Shown piece after piece: positions 35,286 to 47,775 of a stretch of 64,000 nt of DNA. The notes below the pieces were generated by a model. It was not told the origin of the DNA, did no database searches, and worked only from the letters and a program-made list of their open reading frames with translations. The stretch is from Cavia porcellus (taxonomy: Eukaryota > Chordata > Mammalia > Rodentia > Caviidae), in contig NW_026947484.1 of NCBI RefSeq assembly GCF_034190915.1, forward strand, positions 71,875,482 through 71,939,481. Direction: 5' to 3'. Each line of letters starts with the position of its first letter. Positions within the stretch are counted from its first letter, which is position 1. Position numbers and translations under genes: made by a program.

Positions 35286-37589
35286 ATAATAATTATTATT
35301 ATTATTGTGATTGTTATTCCCCATCCTCAAATCACTATGAAAAAGTCTTCTTCTTGAGGAACTTTTATAAGTATGGCATAAGAATGAAAAAATAGGAAAT
35401 ATTAACCACATGGGAAGTTTTTTTTCAGTCTGGTATTGAATTATATACTTTAAATGAATAAAAGATATGCTATATGAATTAGATCTCAACAAACTTATTT
35501 TTTAAAAATCCTAAAATTTTTTCTAGTATATGAATATTTAAAATCATTATGTACATTTACTAACAAAAATAAAAACTAAACAGTAATGAAACCTTACAAA
35601 ACAAGCTACATATTAGAGTAATGGCTCAGTTCAGGAGCATAATTTATTTTACAATGTGGGTGTTGGTTACCCAATGTGGAGGTTTGAACAGAAGCCAACG
35701 TTTGTCAAAGGCTTTTGTTTGCAAAATGAATTGCTTGTGAACAGAAGCATTTCTGAACTGAGGTATAACTGCATCAGCTGATTCATTAATAAGACCCTAA
35801 GAATATATGTGTGAACATGCATAATTTGTGTGTGCTAAACGAGATCTACAAAATACAAGACTAACCACTTCAGTGGTGTGGGTTTGACACTGACATGCAA
35901 TCCCAGTACATTATGACAGAAAGTCATTGTTTCTTCATATAAACAATATGACAATAAACACTAAATGTAAGAATGGACATGCAATTATAAATTTTCATCA
36001 CATAGTAAACTTTTACTGTTCCCTTTGTGTTTCCAATAGTTTGGGATGACTCTGTCCAATTATCTATTAAGTCATATTTTTGCAGAAGTACTCATGTTGT
36101 ATAATATAAAAAGTCTTTTGATTTTTACTTCCAGCAAACTCCCTTCTAAAATAACTAGTGAGTTATCTCACAGGACAAAGGAGCATTTCATTAGTAGTCA
36201 TTAGGTTAATTTCCAGCCTCATCCCTAAGAGCTGTGCTTTCTATAATAGTGTTTACAAGGGAATATATTTTAATACAGGACATGTAACTTATAGGATTAT
36301 TTTATAATATTCACCCAAAAAGTCAAATGCAAAAAAGTGCAGGAGATCTGTTCACACACTGAGACCCAACGAATCCAGCTGAGGGTCTGGATCCCACAGC
36401 AATGCCCAGCACGAGTCCAGATGAGGACCTAGACAATGTTTCATGCAAGTCTGTACCAAGGATCAGCACTGGGAAGGCCCATGGTCAATGGTAAAAGCTA
36501 GAAAATATGCACCAACAGGATGAGGGATTGCACTGGAGCCAGGAAGTGAAGCTCAAAGTAAGCACCTGAAAAGATCTGCAGCCATTCTCAATGGCAGTGA
36601 GGACTTGAGCTCCTCCAATGATGAGAACAAGAGTTCATACCAGGAAATCTAGCATGACAAGCTTCTCCAGGAGAATCATCAGCAAACCATCTTTCCCTCT
36701 GGTTCTGCTTTTGTGCTGTTGGCAACAATTCCCAGATGGGCCTTCCATGCCGAGAACCACGCTGATTCAGTACAGCTGCGTGTTACGAGCTGACCATTAA
36801 TCCACCACATGCTCAACTCCAGGATGTCATGTGCTACCTTCACAATCATTGCCACATCAAAGATCCACATGAAATACTGTGTCCAGTACTTCTTTTAACT
36901 TTTCTCTATTTTTAAAAGAATAGTGCTACTATTATAAATTCAAGGTATATATTACTTCTATAAAGAGAATTTAATTATATATAAATATATAAAAACAAAA
37001 ATTTCTTTGAAAACTGGCATAAAATGTAAAGCCTGCTTTAGCATTAATTTCCACCCAAACTAGCATATGTGTAAGCAGTAACCTATTTGGAGAGGTGATC
37101 TCAAAGAAGAATGATACAGAAAAAGAGACACAGCCTTTGCCAGAGAGTATGCTAAAAGCTGTCACTGCCAGGGTCTTCACCTCTCTAGAGAATCCCCATG
37201 TTTAGCTCTCTGTATTCTTTTGTATTGCCCCTTCCTTTATCATCTCCACATCAGAGATGACATCCACTTCTGTTTCCTAACAACTAAACAGTAATAAAAC
37301 CTTACCAATAAAACCAAGAGGGGGCACTTGGTTTCCACAGGCTTCCTCTCAGGCACCACACTCTGCCCCTGACACACTCCATCTCAGGACATTTGGTTGA
37401 CATATTTGGACAACTCTGAACAATAAATCTAAAGCAATCACCAATAGACAAAAGCAAAACAGTGAACAAGGTAACATAAAGGGCCACAGACCATAGATAT
37501 TTCAAGCCAGTTCGTAGTCATGTACTGAGAATAATTATGTTTCCAAGGGTTGACTCAGCACTATGAACTAAAACACAAGCTTAACTCAA

Positions 37590-37790
37590 CTGTGCAGATT
37601 ATGTGTGTTTCCCATCACTGACATTTTGTGAGGTCTTGAGTAGACTGCATTTTTAAGTCTCAGTCTCCTCATCCATAAAATTAGAATGATAAGACATATC
37701 GCATGGGTTAATTTAAAAACTTATTGAGGTGAGGTTTGGCACATTAAAAATACCCAACAAATGTTAGCCCCTGTTAACTTCAGCTCTTGG
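37590..37790 (+). repeat. MIR SINE fossil
   Basis: 'tcagtctcctcatccataaa' followed by an 'attagaatgataagacat' block is the conserved MIR core region, decayed. Confidence 0.6.
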
Positions 37791-38637
37791 TTTCTTGCTC
37801 TCCTTCTTCAAAATGAGGACCTCAGTAAACATAGAGTAATACCTTCATTCATGAACTCTTTTGACTACAGAAAATTCTGTTCCCAAATAAAAGCACTGAA
37901 CAAAATTTCACTTCTGTTGACAAACTTCACATCCAATGACAAACACAACTGTGGCCATCTTCCCCACACCAACACAAAACAAATTAAGTTCTCGAACCAA
38001 GATGCCACTGTAACTTCAAATAAATGTCACCCCAAAAGACTGCACTATATGTCAAGTACCATCAGAGATAAGACTAAATGATTACTTGGAGATCACTGTA
38101 AAGTTAAAAGAACAAATTACCTTCATCTTGAACTAAGATAGTTTAGATTACCACAGGATCCTTGGAGGGAAACAAAGCAAAGGGTGTCCACAGAGAAGAG
38201 GAAACTTCTGGAATGTTCTCACAGAACAGTGAGGAAGCCTTCAGAGCACATCCTCAACACTACATAAATTTATCTGTCTTTACTACTTTTTCACTTTCGT
38301 AAGTGACTCAAAGATATAAATGTTCTCAGGTGCAAGTATATAGATATTGATTAAATGACAAACCTTGCTACCACTAAAGCCGTCATGTCCAGCACGGCCC
38401 CACTCCTTCCCACGGGCTCCTCCTGCCTCATCGGCACTCTGTTCAGAGCTGCTCTACTCCTACCTGCTGGCTCTGCAGACTTTCAACACAAGTGCCTAAT
38501 GCTCCTTAGGAGAAAAAAAGAACGCAGAAGAAAAGGAGGAAATCTCACTATGAATGACAGGAAAGGAAGAAGATGAAGCAAGGACAATCATCACAACATC
38601 ATTAAAAAGAATCACAAGAGTTCAATTTCCTGGTGCC

Positions 38638-38638
<1 letters not shown>

Positions 38639-38707
<69 letters not shown>
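38639..38707. repeat. (AAAG)n microsatellite
   Basis: About 17 perfect AAAG units; likely length-variable. Confidence 0.97.
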
Positions 38708-38708
<1 letters not shown>

Positions 38709-39129
38709 TGTGGTCCAAGGCTGCCAAGGAGAATTAACTACCGTTTCCTTTATTTTCAGTCAGTATTATGGAAATCAGAGTTTAACATAAGTAGTCCTCT
38801 AGAGTGATAACTCATAATTAATTTGTCCTCCTCATCCCAGAGATGATCAGCACAGATTCTGTCCTCCACTATTGATTCTATTAACCCCGTTCCGTGGGTG
38901 TTTGTTTACTAACAGTTATGTTTCTGAGTCTTCCTGTCAGTCTACTGTCCAAGATGCATAAGAAGGAAATATCTCTGGAGTTTTTGAAAACTGTATATTC
39001 TGATGTTCTCACCTCTTGGGACTTGTGTTGAAAATGTAAGTGGCAGTTTAGACAGATAAAACAGATTCATGTTAAACATCAAGACATATTCCACTACAAA
39101 TGGCCTTCAAACATGGAAATTTGTAAATC

Positions 39130-40065
39130 CAGGAACAGTCATTTCTAATTGCGTCTATAACGAATTACCAAAATTTACTGCAACTTAAAACAATTAAAGT
39201 GCCTTTTCTTACATAAACTCTGGAAATCAGAAGTTTAAAGTCAAAATATAGACCTGAGGGACAATCTGACCCTTTGCTTTTCCTAACTCCAAGAGACTCC
39301 TGCATTCCTTACTTAGCTCACCACCCCCCCCTCCGTCTTCAAAGTTCCTCTCTCTTAACCTCTGCTTCCATTGCCTAACTCAATACTCTGGCTTTGACTC
39401 CATTACCTCCCACTTATAAAGACCTCTGTGATTTCATTAGGTCCACTCACATAATTTGGGATAATTCTCCTAATCCAAGATCCTTAATCACATCTGCAGT
39501 ATGAGGAGACACTAAGCCAGGGGTGATTGAACCTTGTGAAGGGGCCTTGAGGAACAACACTTCCCATGCTCATAGAAGACAGAGTTACAGTTTACAGCAG
39601 AATCTGTAAGTCAACCATCAGCAGAATTAAGCCAAGTGCTGTCAGAGATGATTTCTTTGCCCTTGTGTCCCCTCTGCTCTGGTGAGCCTGCCTAAACCAG
39701 GTCCACATACAACACGTAAAAACCTGTCCCATTCTGGCCCCTACCCATCACCAAAATCCTAGACAATATGTTGCAAAATGGTTTTCTTCTGTTTTTGTTC
39801 TCAGGCCCTTGAGTTACAAATAAATGACCACACAGGTCACGATTGGTTGCTATTTCCCTGAGGTTTTCCCATGCCCAAGAAGTAGTCCCTCAGAGTTCTC
39901 AGTGATTGAATTAAAACTTATAACTGGGTAATTTTCATCCTCTGCACACTCACAGTAACACAGTGGACACAGCAGAGCCAATTTTGCCATGTAGGATAGG
40001 ATATTCCAGTTCCCAGGATTAAGACATGGATAGTTTGGGGGGCTATCATTCTGTCTACCACAACC
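39130..40065. repeat. MaLR (MLT1/MST-type) LTR, interrupted
   Basis: 'cgtctataacgaattaccaa', 'tggaaatcagaagtttaaag', then 'cacttataaagacctctgtg', 'cctaatccaagatccttaat' and 'ggctatcattctgtctacca' follow the order of a mammalian MaLR LTR. About 450 bases of other sequence (about 39540-39985) interrupt it. Confidence 0.6.
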
Positions 40066-40435
40066 TAGACCACAAGTATCTCTCTTCCAAATGAAGACAA
40101 TTTTTATTTCACTTATTATTTAAAACATAATCTGCTCCTATATATATATTTCAAATATTCATATATGAAAATAGAACACTTAATAATAACACATAAGTAA
40201 GAAGGAGGGACTTATTTGGACCCTGAAAGCTTAAAAAAGTAAAACAAAGTTCAGTCTTTAACTCTGCCATATTTTATAGTCTGTCTTCAGCTGTGTACTA
40301 GTATTATACACATTGACTTTGTTTTTTCTTATAACTGAAATCATAATTCGTTTAAATACAGTGAGCATCTGATTGAGACTGAAGATATCTATCTAAATCC
40401 ATATTTGCTTAAGTTATATGAATTTAATAAGAGTG

Positions 40436-40805
40436 CCTTGGTTACTTTTTTCTGTTTGCTGAGACAAAATACCTGAAGCCCAAAATTAGGAAAGGGAAGG
40501 TTTATTTAGCTTATAGTTTTTGGAGGTCTCAGTTCATACTCAGCTGGCTCCAAGGCAGAGTGGTGTGGCTTAGGGATAAGCCTACCATTCATGGTAGCTG
40601 CAAGTAACAAGAGAGGACAGGGTAAAAAGGGGAAAGCAGGCCTCCTTCCCTCCCTGACATTGTATCCTGGCTCCCCACCCCTGGGCGGGTGCAGCACTCA
40701 CACCGCCAGTCCCAGGGCTAGACAACAAACCAATCACAAACACTAGATTCAGCCGCCTTCATGACTGCATGAGGGCTTAGGGAGACAGCCAGACACAAAC
40801 CATGA
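40436..40805 (-). repeat. MaLR-like dispersed repeat
   Basis: 'tttgctgagacaaaatacct', 'aaggtttatttagcttatag' and 'ctgggcgggtgcagcactca' match a common MaLR-like family. It is the inverse orientation of the related piece at 61950-62205. Confidence 0.5.
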
Positions 40806-41382
40806 CAAAGACTAATACTGATTTTTCAATTTTGGTTTTATCTTAAAAGAACACAGTAAAAATTTTCAAATTATTTTTCAAAGAGATTACTGCTGAACTG
40901 TTGTCTAACAGAAACAAACTCTATATTTTAAAACTTCTCTCTCAGTGGTGAACTGAGGTCCAAAATGAGTTTATAAAATGGATATTAAGGATGTCAATTC
41001 TAATGATATATGACTGTAGGTTTTTCAAAACATAAATTGGATTGATATGGAAAATAAGAGATCCTGAAGTGGACACTTATGTTGTTTTGTTGAATTGTAT
41101 TTGGTTTGGTTTCCCTTTATTGGACAAAAGGCATTTGCAACATTATTTCTTTCCTCTGGTAAAATATCTCTTGTCTTAGACTATGGAATTTGCATAATCG
41201 TTATGAAAAAAAGTAACTTAAAATAACATTTCTTCTAAGGCTTAAAGAAAATTTATTTGACAAAAATTGACATTACTAAAACTAGTTTTTGTATGACACC
41301 CAAGGTTCTTATTTTTGTGTTGTTCTGTTTTTAGGGTAAACAGATAACACTACATAGAACTCCATTTAAATACTAGTTTGAG

Positions 41383-41954
41383 CTCTGAGTCAGCGCCATT
41401 CGTGGACTGGGGACGGAGAGAACCAGGCCTCACCAGGATGTGATCCCCACCTGGAAACCAGCGCCAAGTGCAGCCACTGCTGGAGTGGGGACAGCCAGAC
41501 CCCAGCAGTGGCCATTCACAGACTGTGGGGGAGAGAATCAGGCCTCACCTGGAGGTGATCCCTACCTGAAAACCATATCATTTTCATGGTTTTCTTGGGT
41601 TGGATTTTATTCTCTTTTGTTTTGTTTGATTATGTTAAATCTGATGGCATGAGCAGCTATTTCAAAGATAGCAAGACATATTATGGTAGCCATTTTGGAT
41701 TTACTATTAGCTTATTTTGAAGTCCTTTATTGTATTCATTGTTTTGTTTTTATTGTTTCTACTCTATTCTGTCCAGTTTGATTTTTCTATGTCTGAAGGT
41801 ATCTGAGGGTATTTTGGGAGACAAGCAAAGACATTATGGTAACTATTGCTGATTTTGTAAGGTTTTGAAATCCTGTATCACTTATACTAGTTTATTTTGA
41901 TTGGTTTTATTCTATTTTATCCTCTTTAAAATAAAAAATACATTAATAAATCAG
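41383..41954 (+). mobile_element. Composite non-autonomous retroelement with perfect 16-bp duplication
   Basis: The element is 572 bases and lies between identical copies of TAAATACTAGTTTGAG (41367-41382 and 41955-41970). Its 5' ~190 bases are GC-rich and hold an imperfect internal repeat (GCCATTCGTGGACTGGGGAC at about 41395 and GCCATTCACAGACTGTGGGG at about 41512, each followed by a shared CAGGCCTCACC). The 3' part is two ~153-base monomers (anchors at 41683 and 41836) of the kind in the half-LINE at 54494-55380, ending in an A-rich tail. The clean duplication shows that the two parts moved as one unit. No coding frame. Confidence 0.8.
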
Positions 41955-42248
41955 TAAATACTAGTTTGAGCCTCTGTCTTAAATCAGGGTGCTTTGTTAG
42001 AACCTAAGCAGATCTCAGATCAGTGTGTTTCTATCCAAGTGTAAAAGCAGCCTACAAGAAGTATGTATCTCAAGGCATGTGTGCAAGATTCCATGAGATG
42101 ATGCATATGACATTCAAAACCAGCAAACACTAAATATTCAACCAATTTTAGCTATTTCTATTAATAAACAAAAAAATAGGAAACATGTTTGGAGGACATA
42201 TTGACTCTGCTGTTTTTTAAATTGACTAATTGCATGTACTTCAGTTCA

Positions 42249-42720
<472 letters not shown>

Positions 42721-43324
42721 CTATAAGGAAACACAACAGATCCACCAGTTAAGTGATGTCTAAAGTTTATTATTGCTTTCCTCCAGAATTCTGGAAGATA
42801 TTTAGCAAGACTCCTTTGATTATACATAAGACTAAAGAAGATTATTTCATGCATGTTTTTAGAATTTAGTCTCAAAACAACAAAGACAACATTCAACACA
42901 CTCAGTTCACAAAATGTACATGTGCATGAGTTGTATAGGTATAAGTAATGATTTCTTTCCAGAGAACACATACTGTTCTACCTGGTACTGATTCCAATGT
43001 AGCAATGCATCTCACTACAGGTGTTTCAGAGAAAATGGAAATTATTTCCTTGAAAATAAGGTTGAAATGGAAATACAAATTTTAATATCATTGAAATTGA
43101 TTAGTTGACTCAGAATTAATGAGTTCTCTGATATTAACTTCAGACTAAATTCTGAATCTTAGAGAATGCAAATGTGCAGAGATTTTTTTAAAGGGCAATG
43201 AATTTTATCAGAAGAAAACAAGGCATTCAGAAAAAACAAATAGAGAATACAGTGTGTAATGTTATGGAAGGCTATATATGAAAAAACTGTCTATAATGCC
43301 ATAAGCAAGAGAATAAATGATATA

Positions 43325-43440
43325 GAAGGGGAAAGGAGGGATAGAGAAAAGGCAGAGAGAGAAAATCAGAGGGACATAGAAACAGAGAGACAGACAGAAA
43401 GGCAGAGAGAGACAGAGAGACAGCAAGAGAGAAGTAGAAA
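43325..43440. repeat. Degenerate (GA)n/(GACA)n purine-rich stretch
   Basis: About 115 bases of mixed AGAG, GACAGA and GGCAGAGA units, open in several frames only because of its composition. Confidence 0.85.
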
Positions 43441-44550
43441 TATAAACAGGAGATATGTGTTGTTCTATCACCTGTTTGAACCATTATGGTTGCATTACTA
43501 GGTTAAATTAAGTCAAAGACGTGAGAAACACATAATGTGAGAAATTTATAATGAGAAAAAAAGATGTCCAGTAACTCTTGTGACTTTCCCAAATACCCCA
43601 CCCAACTCATCACCAGTAAGCATTTCTTGTTTTCCCTTGCTGATACCACATTTTGAATGACTGTAACTATCAGACTATATTTAGAAAAAATTGATAATAT
43701 GATTCTATATTTTCATTAAGAACACTGTATCAGTGTGATCAATAAGAAACAAAACTCAGTATGAAATAATATCAACTCAGCATGAGGTAATTTCAACCTA
43801 GCAGAAAACTAGCAGATCCTGTGCTACTTTCATTGACATCTATGACTCAGGAATTCCCTAAAACAGACATTAAACAGATACTAACAAAGACTGCTCCTCT
43901 TACTGACAGTAATTCATCTTTAATATTTACACAAAAATATCCTTAATATGAACCAAGAACCAAAGCTGTATGATCATTTTGCCTATATTTCCTATTACAA
44001 CTGTAAAAGATAGCTTTGAAAGCAAAGTCAGTAAATGCTTTAATGTATTCCTTTGTCTTAATGAAAAAAAAACCCTCTACCTAATGACTTGTATTTTACA
44101 AATTTCTTTGAAATATCTATGAAATTACAGTCCGGTCTTTGAAATGTATGGTTCTTCCAGCTCCACTGTTCCCAACTCTGAAATAACTGAAATGTTTTTA
44201 TTTGCAAGCTTTTGTGTAAGTAGATTATATTATTTGTTGGATAAAAATGCCTGCCTTATGAAGATGAAGATTTATCTCTTTTTTTGGTCGACAGGGCTTT
44301 ATAGAAGTTTTGCATGTAAAGTCTGCATTTTTTGCAACCTAAATCTCTCAGTTCTTTAAAAATGACCAAGTTCAAAATAATGCCACATTTTATATTGGAA
44401 ACTCACAGCAATTCATGACCAATTATTTCCTAATGCTAAATATCTACCTGTAACCTTTCTCTATACTGTGATGACAAACATGGCCAGCAGTGGGCCTTCT
44501 ACCTCTGAATAGTAAAGCCAGATGGATCCTGGGAGAAGGGATTAAAGATG

Positions 44551-44628
44551 GGCTGGGGATTTAGCTCAGCAGCGTAAGCGCCTGCGTGGCAAGCACAAGG
44601 TTGCGAGTTTGATCCTCGGTACCAAAAG
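44551..44628 (+). repeat. ID-like SINE, best-preserved tRNA-like copy
   Basis: GGCTGGGGATTTAGCTCAGC through GATCCTCGGTACCA resembles a tRNA with intact A and B box sequences and a terminal CCA, followed by a very short A tail. It is flanked by GATTAAAGATG and GATTCAAGATG. The anticodon-arm region (CCTGCGTGGCAAG) points to an alanine-tRNA origin, as for rodent ID elements. Confidence 0.92.
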
Positions 44629-45174
44629 AGATTCAAGATGCCCAATTAGGCTTCCCATCAGGAAAAGAAGAAAACCAAAAGCTAAGGACAAGTCTGTGCA
44701 CTTCTAGTGAGCTAGGTAGGAGAACCAAGGGCTTTACCATAGCTGTTTCAAAGAATTCAGAAACTGGGTCTTTCAGGGACATATCCAGGATCTAAAAATG
44801 AACTCAAAGACTCTTAGACTTCAAATCAATGCCCCTGGATTCTCTCACCCTGACTCCTCTCCTAACTCTTTGACCGTAAACACCAATCCCTCCAGATTCA
44901 TCATCTCTTGCATTAGAAATAGAAAAGTAATAGCTAAATTATACGCTTTTTAGTATCAGCTCTAAATCTAACATTCCACCACAACCAAAAATGAAAGACT
45001 TCAGAACAGATTTGGGAATAAGGACGGCAATATGTACAACAAAGCTGGTTAGTCATGAAGGCAAGGCAGGGGACAGGTAAAGATTGGCCTTATCAGAGGT
45101 TCCACCACAGACGCATAGCCCACAGAACACCAGACAGCAGGCTCTAAGAACATAAAAAGCACGCAGAGACGAAC

Positions 45175-45369
45175 TTCATTCTTTTCCCACCACCCAAGGG
45201 TGTCGGGATCTTGCTGTGCAAACTCCTGGGATCTCTTCACAGCCCAAAAGATGAGGTATCCACTTGCACCAAGGGTTAGAAACACGAAGAAATTGGCGAG
45301 AAATCTCAGGAATCTGATCAAGTGGACGTTTTCTTCTACTTGGGCTGCTCTTTCTTCAATAATAGCTTC
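45175..45369 (-). CDS. TMC1: TMC1 coding exon (3rd in window, probably human exon 15)
   Basis: 195 bases, 65 codons in phase 0: [39 protein letters not shown] and [20 protein letters not shown], ending WWEKNE. It has a charged cytoplasmic segment and one transmembrane helix ([22 protein letters not shown]). The acceptor is GGGTACAG. The donor GTTCGT is atypical (T at +3, C at +4), but the next exon's MNMVMS continues in frame as in other TMC1 proteins. Confidence 0.96.
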
Positions 45370-46119
<750 letters not shown>

Positions 46120-47124
46120 TTAACACAGCACCCAGAATAGAAAAGTAAAGAGAAGAGAGGGCATGACCTGAGGATGATGGGTAAATTGGAGAAGCAATAT
46201 CTAAATGCCATATATTCTAAACAAGTTTGTTCTAAAAACCAAAAAGTAAATTTTATTTGTAATTTTGCTTGGCTTTTTAAATTTTTAATTTTCCACATCT
46301 TTGAGATGACACACTGGTGATTTTAACAATTGAACAGATAAAGTACATATTTTTTATGTATCTTTCTAAAATGGGATACTAACGTCATATAATTGTTTCT
46401 TAACCTTTTACGGGATGAGAATCCCTTAAGAATCTTATGAGAACTACTAACTCCTCACCAGAAAAAAATATGTATGTAGCCTGTTACTCTACTTTATACA
46501 ACTCTGGTTGGTTCCAAGACCCCCTGAAGCCTAAGGATGGACTAACCAAAGTCAAGGAACTCTTCTGTAAATTCTAATTCCTGCTAGAGTCTCCTCCCAA
46601 AAAGCAATGAAATTGAATACATTAAAGTTCTATTGACTGTACAATTCCTGACCAGATGTTACGATATTAATAAAACTTTGCCAATGGTTACATATAGTAT
46701 AATCAGGGAATTAAAAAAAATAGACTTAGAGCATTTAAAATGCAATTCTATAGGTTTATTGCAATGGCTATACATCTATCTTATACGTATCCTACTTCCT
46801 TTTTTCTCTCTTACTGTAAGCAACAAAATTAAGATTTCACATGACATCTGCTACAAAGCAGTCCAACAAGGTTTTGATTTGTGAAATATAGTGACACAGA
46901 ACCAAAAGAAGAGTGCAGTGCCCATAAAGCTCACACATATGCTGGATGGGTACCTCTACGATTATCTACATTTTCCCCGTGTTATTCCCACTCCTTATGG
47001 AGGCTTACACATTTTAATTAGGCTAATGTGCAGTGAAAAGTAACCGAAATTAATTATTCCTTTCATCAGCCTATCGCTTTACCCTTTGAAATGCTAATTA
47101 CATGCAGATTAGCCAAAGGTCAAA

Positions 47125-47275
47125 GTAGTTACTATTGCTCTCTTTATTATGGTTGCAGAAGCTGAGATCCAAAATGAGGAAGTGACCTGCTGGACACCAC
47201 CCAGCAGTAATCCACCTGGACAAGCCCAGGGCTCCGGTCCTTGTGACTTTGCTCCACTCCAGTGTGCACACCGTG
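47125..47275 (+). repeat. MIR SINE fossil
   Basis: 'gagatccaaaatgaggaagt' and 'gacctgctggacaccaccca' keep the MIR core order. Confidence 0.55.
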
Positions 47276-47680
47276 AGGAATTCTGAGCCATACCAAATGC
47301 CTTTGCTTTTCAGGTCCCAAAGGGTCAACTCAGTCATTACAATTAAACCTCCTCCAGGGAAATGTTTATTTGATCATTATAGCACCAGGCACATTTCCCA
47401 CTGCCATTGAGCAAAGGGCGCGGCCAAAAGTAAAAGTGGCCCCCTGGCAGGTAAATGCGTATGCAGCTTTACCACTGATGAAGCTTTGTAGCTGAAGATG
47501 ATCTTCCAGCTGGAAAGGAAATCCTAATCAAATGGGCAGAATGCAACTAACGTGCAGCAATGGTAACATGACAGGAAAAGATGGGGAAAAGTGAATGAGT
47601 ACCAGGAAAAGGACAAATTAAAACTATGCCCACAGCACACTTTTAATGTGTGGCCCTGAGAGCTATAAAGTACTGTGCAC

Positions 47681-47775
47681 AGCTCTCTCTCGCTCTCTCT
47701 CTCTCTCCTACGGAGCAAAAAAAAAGAGAGAGAGAGAGAGAGAGACAATAAAAGAAAAAAGAAAAAGAAAGAAAG
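47681..47775. repeat. (CT)n ... (GA)n inverted simple repeat
   Basis: About 25 bases of CT repeats are followed, after a CTACGGAGC spacer and an A run, by about 25 bases of GA repeats. The two arms are complementary and could fold into a long hairpin in RNA from either strand. A GAAA-rich end follows. Confidence 0.88.

Larger units (their letters stand above)
42721..45174 (-). other. TMC1: TMC1 intron, 2.5 kb
   Basis: Contains a GA/GACA purine-rich stretch (43325-43440) and an ID-like SINE (44551-44628). The remainder has nothing I recognise. Confidence 0.82.

Noticed and set aside
44551..44628. Possible tRNA gene
   Set aside because: Tail, target-site duplications and many dispersed relatives show it is an ID-like SINE, although the tRNA-like fold is well kept.
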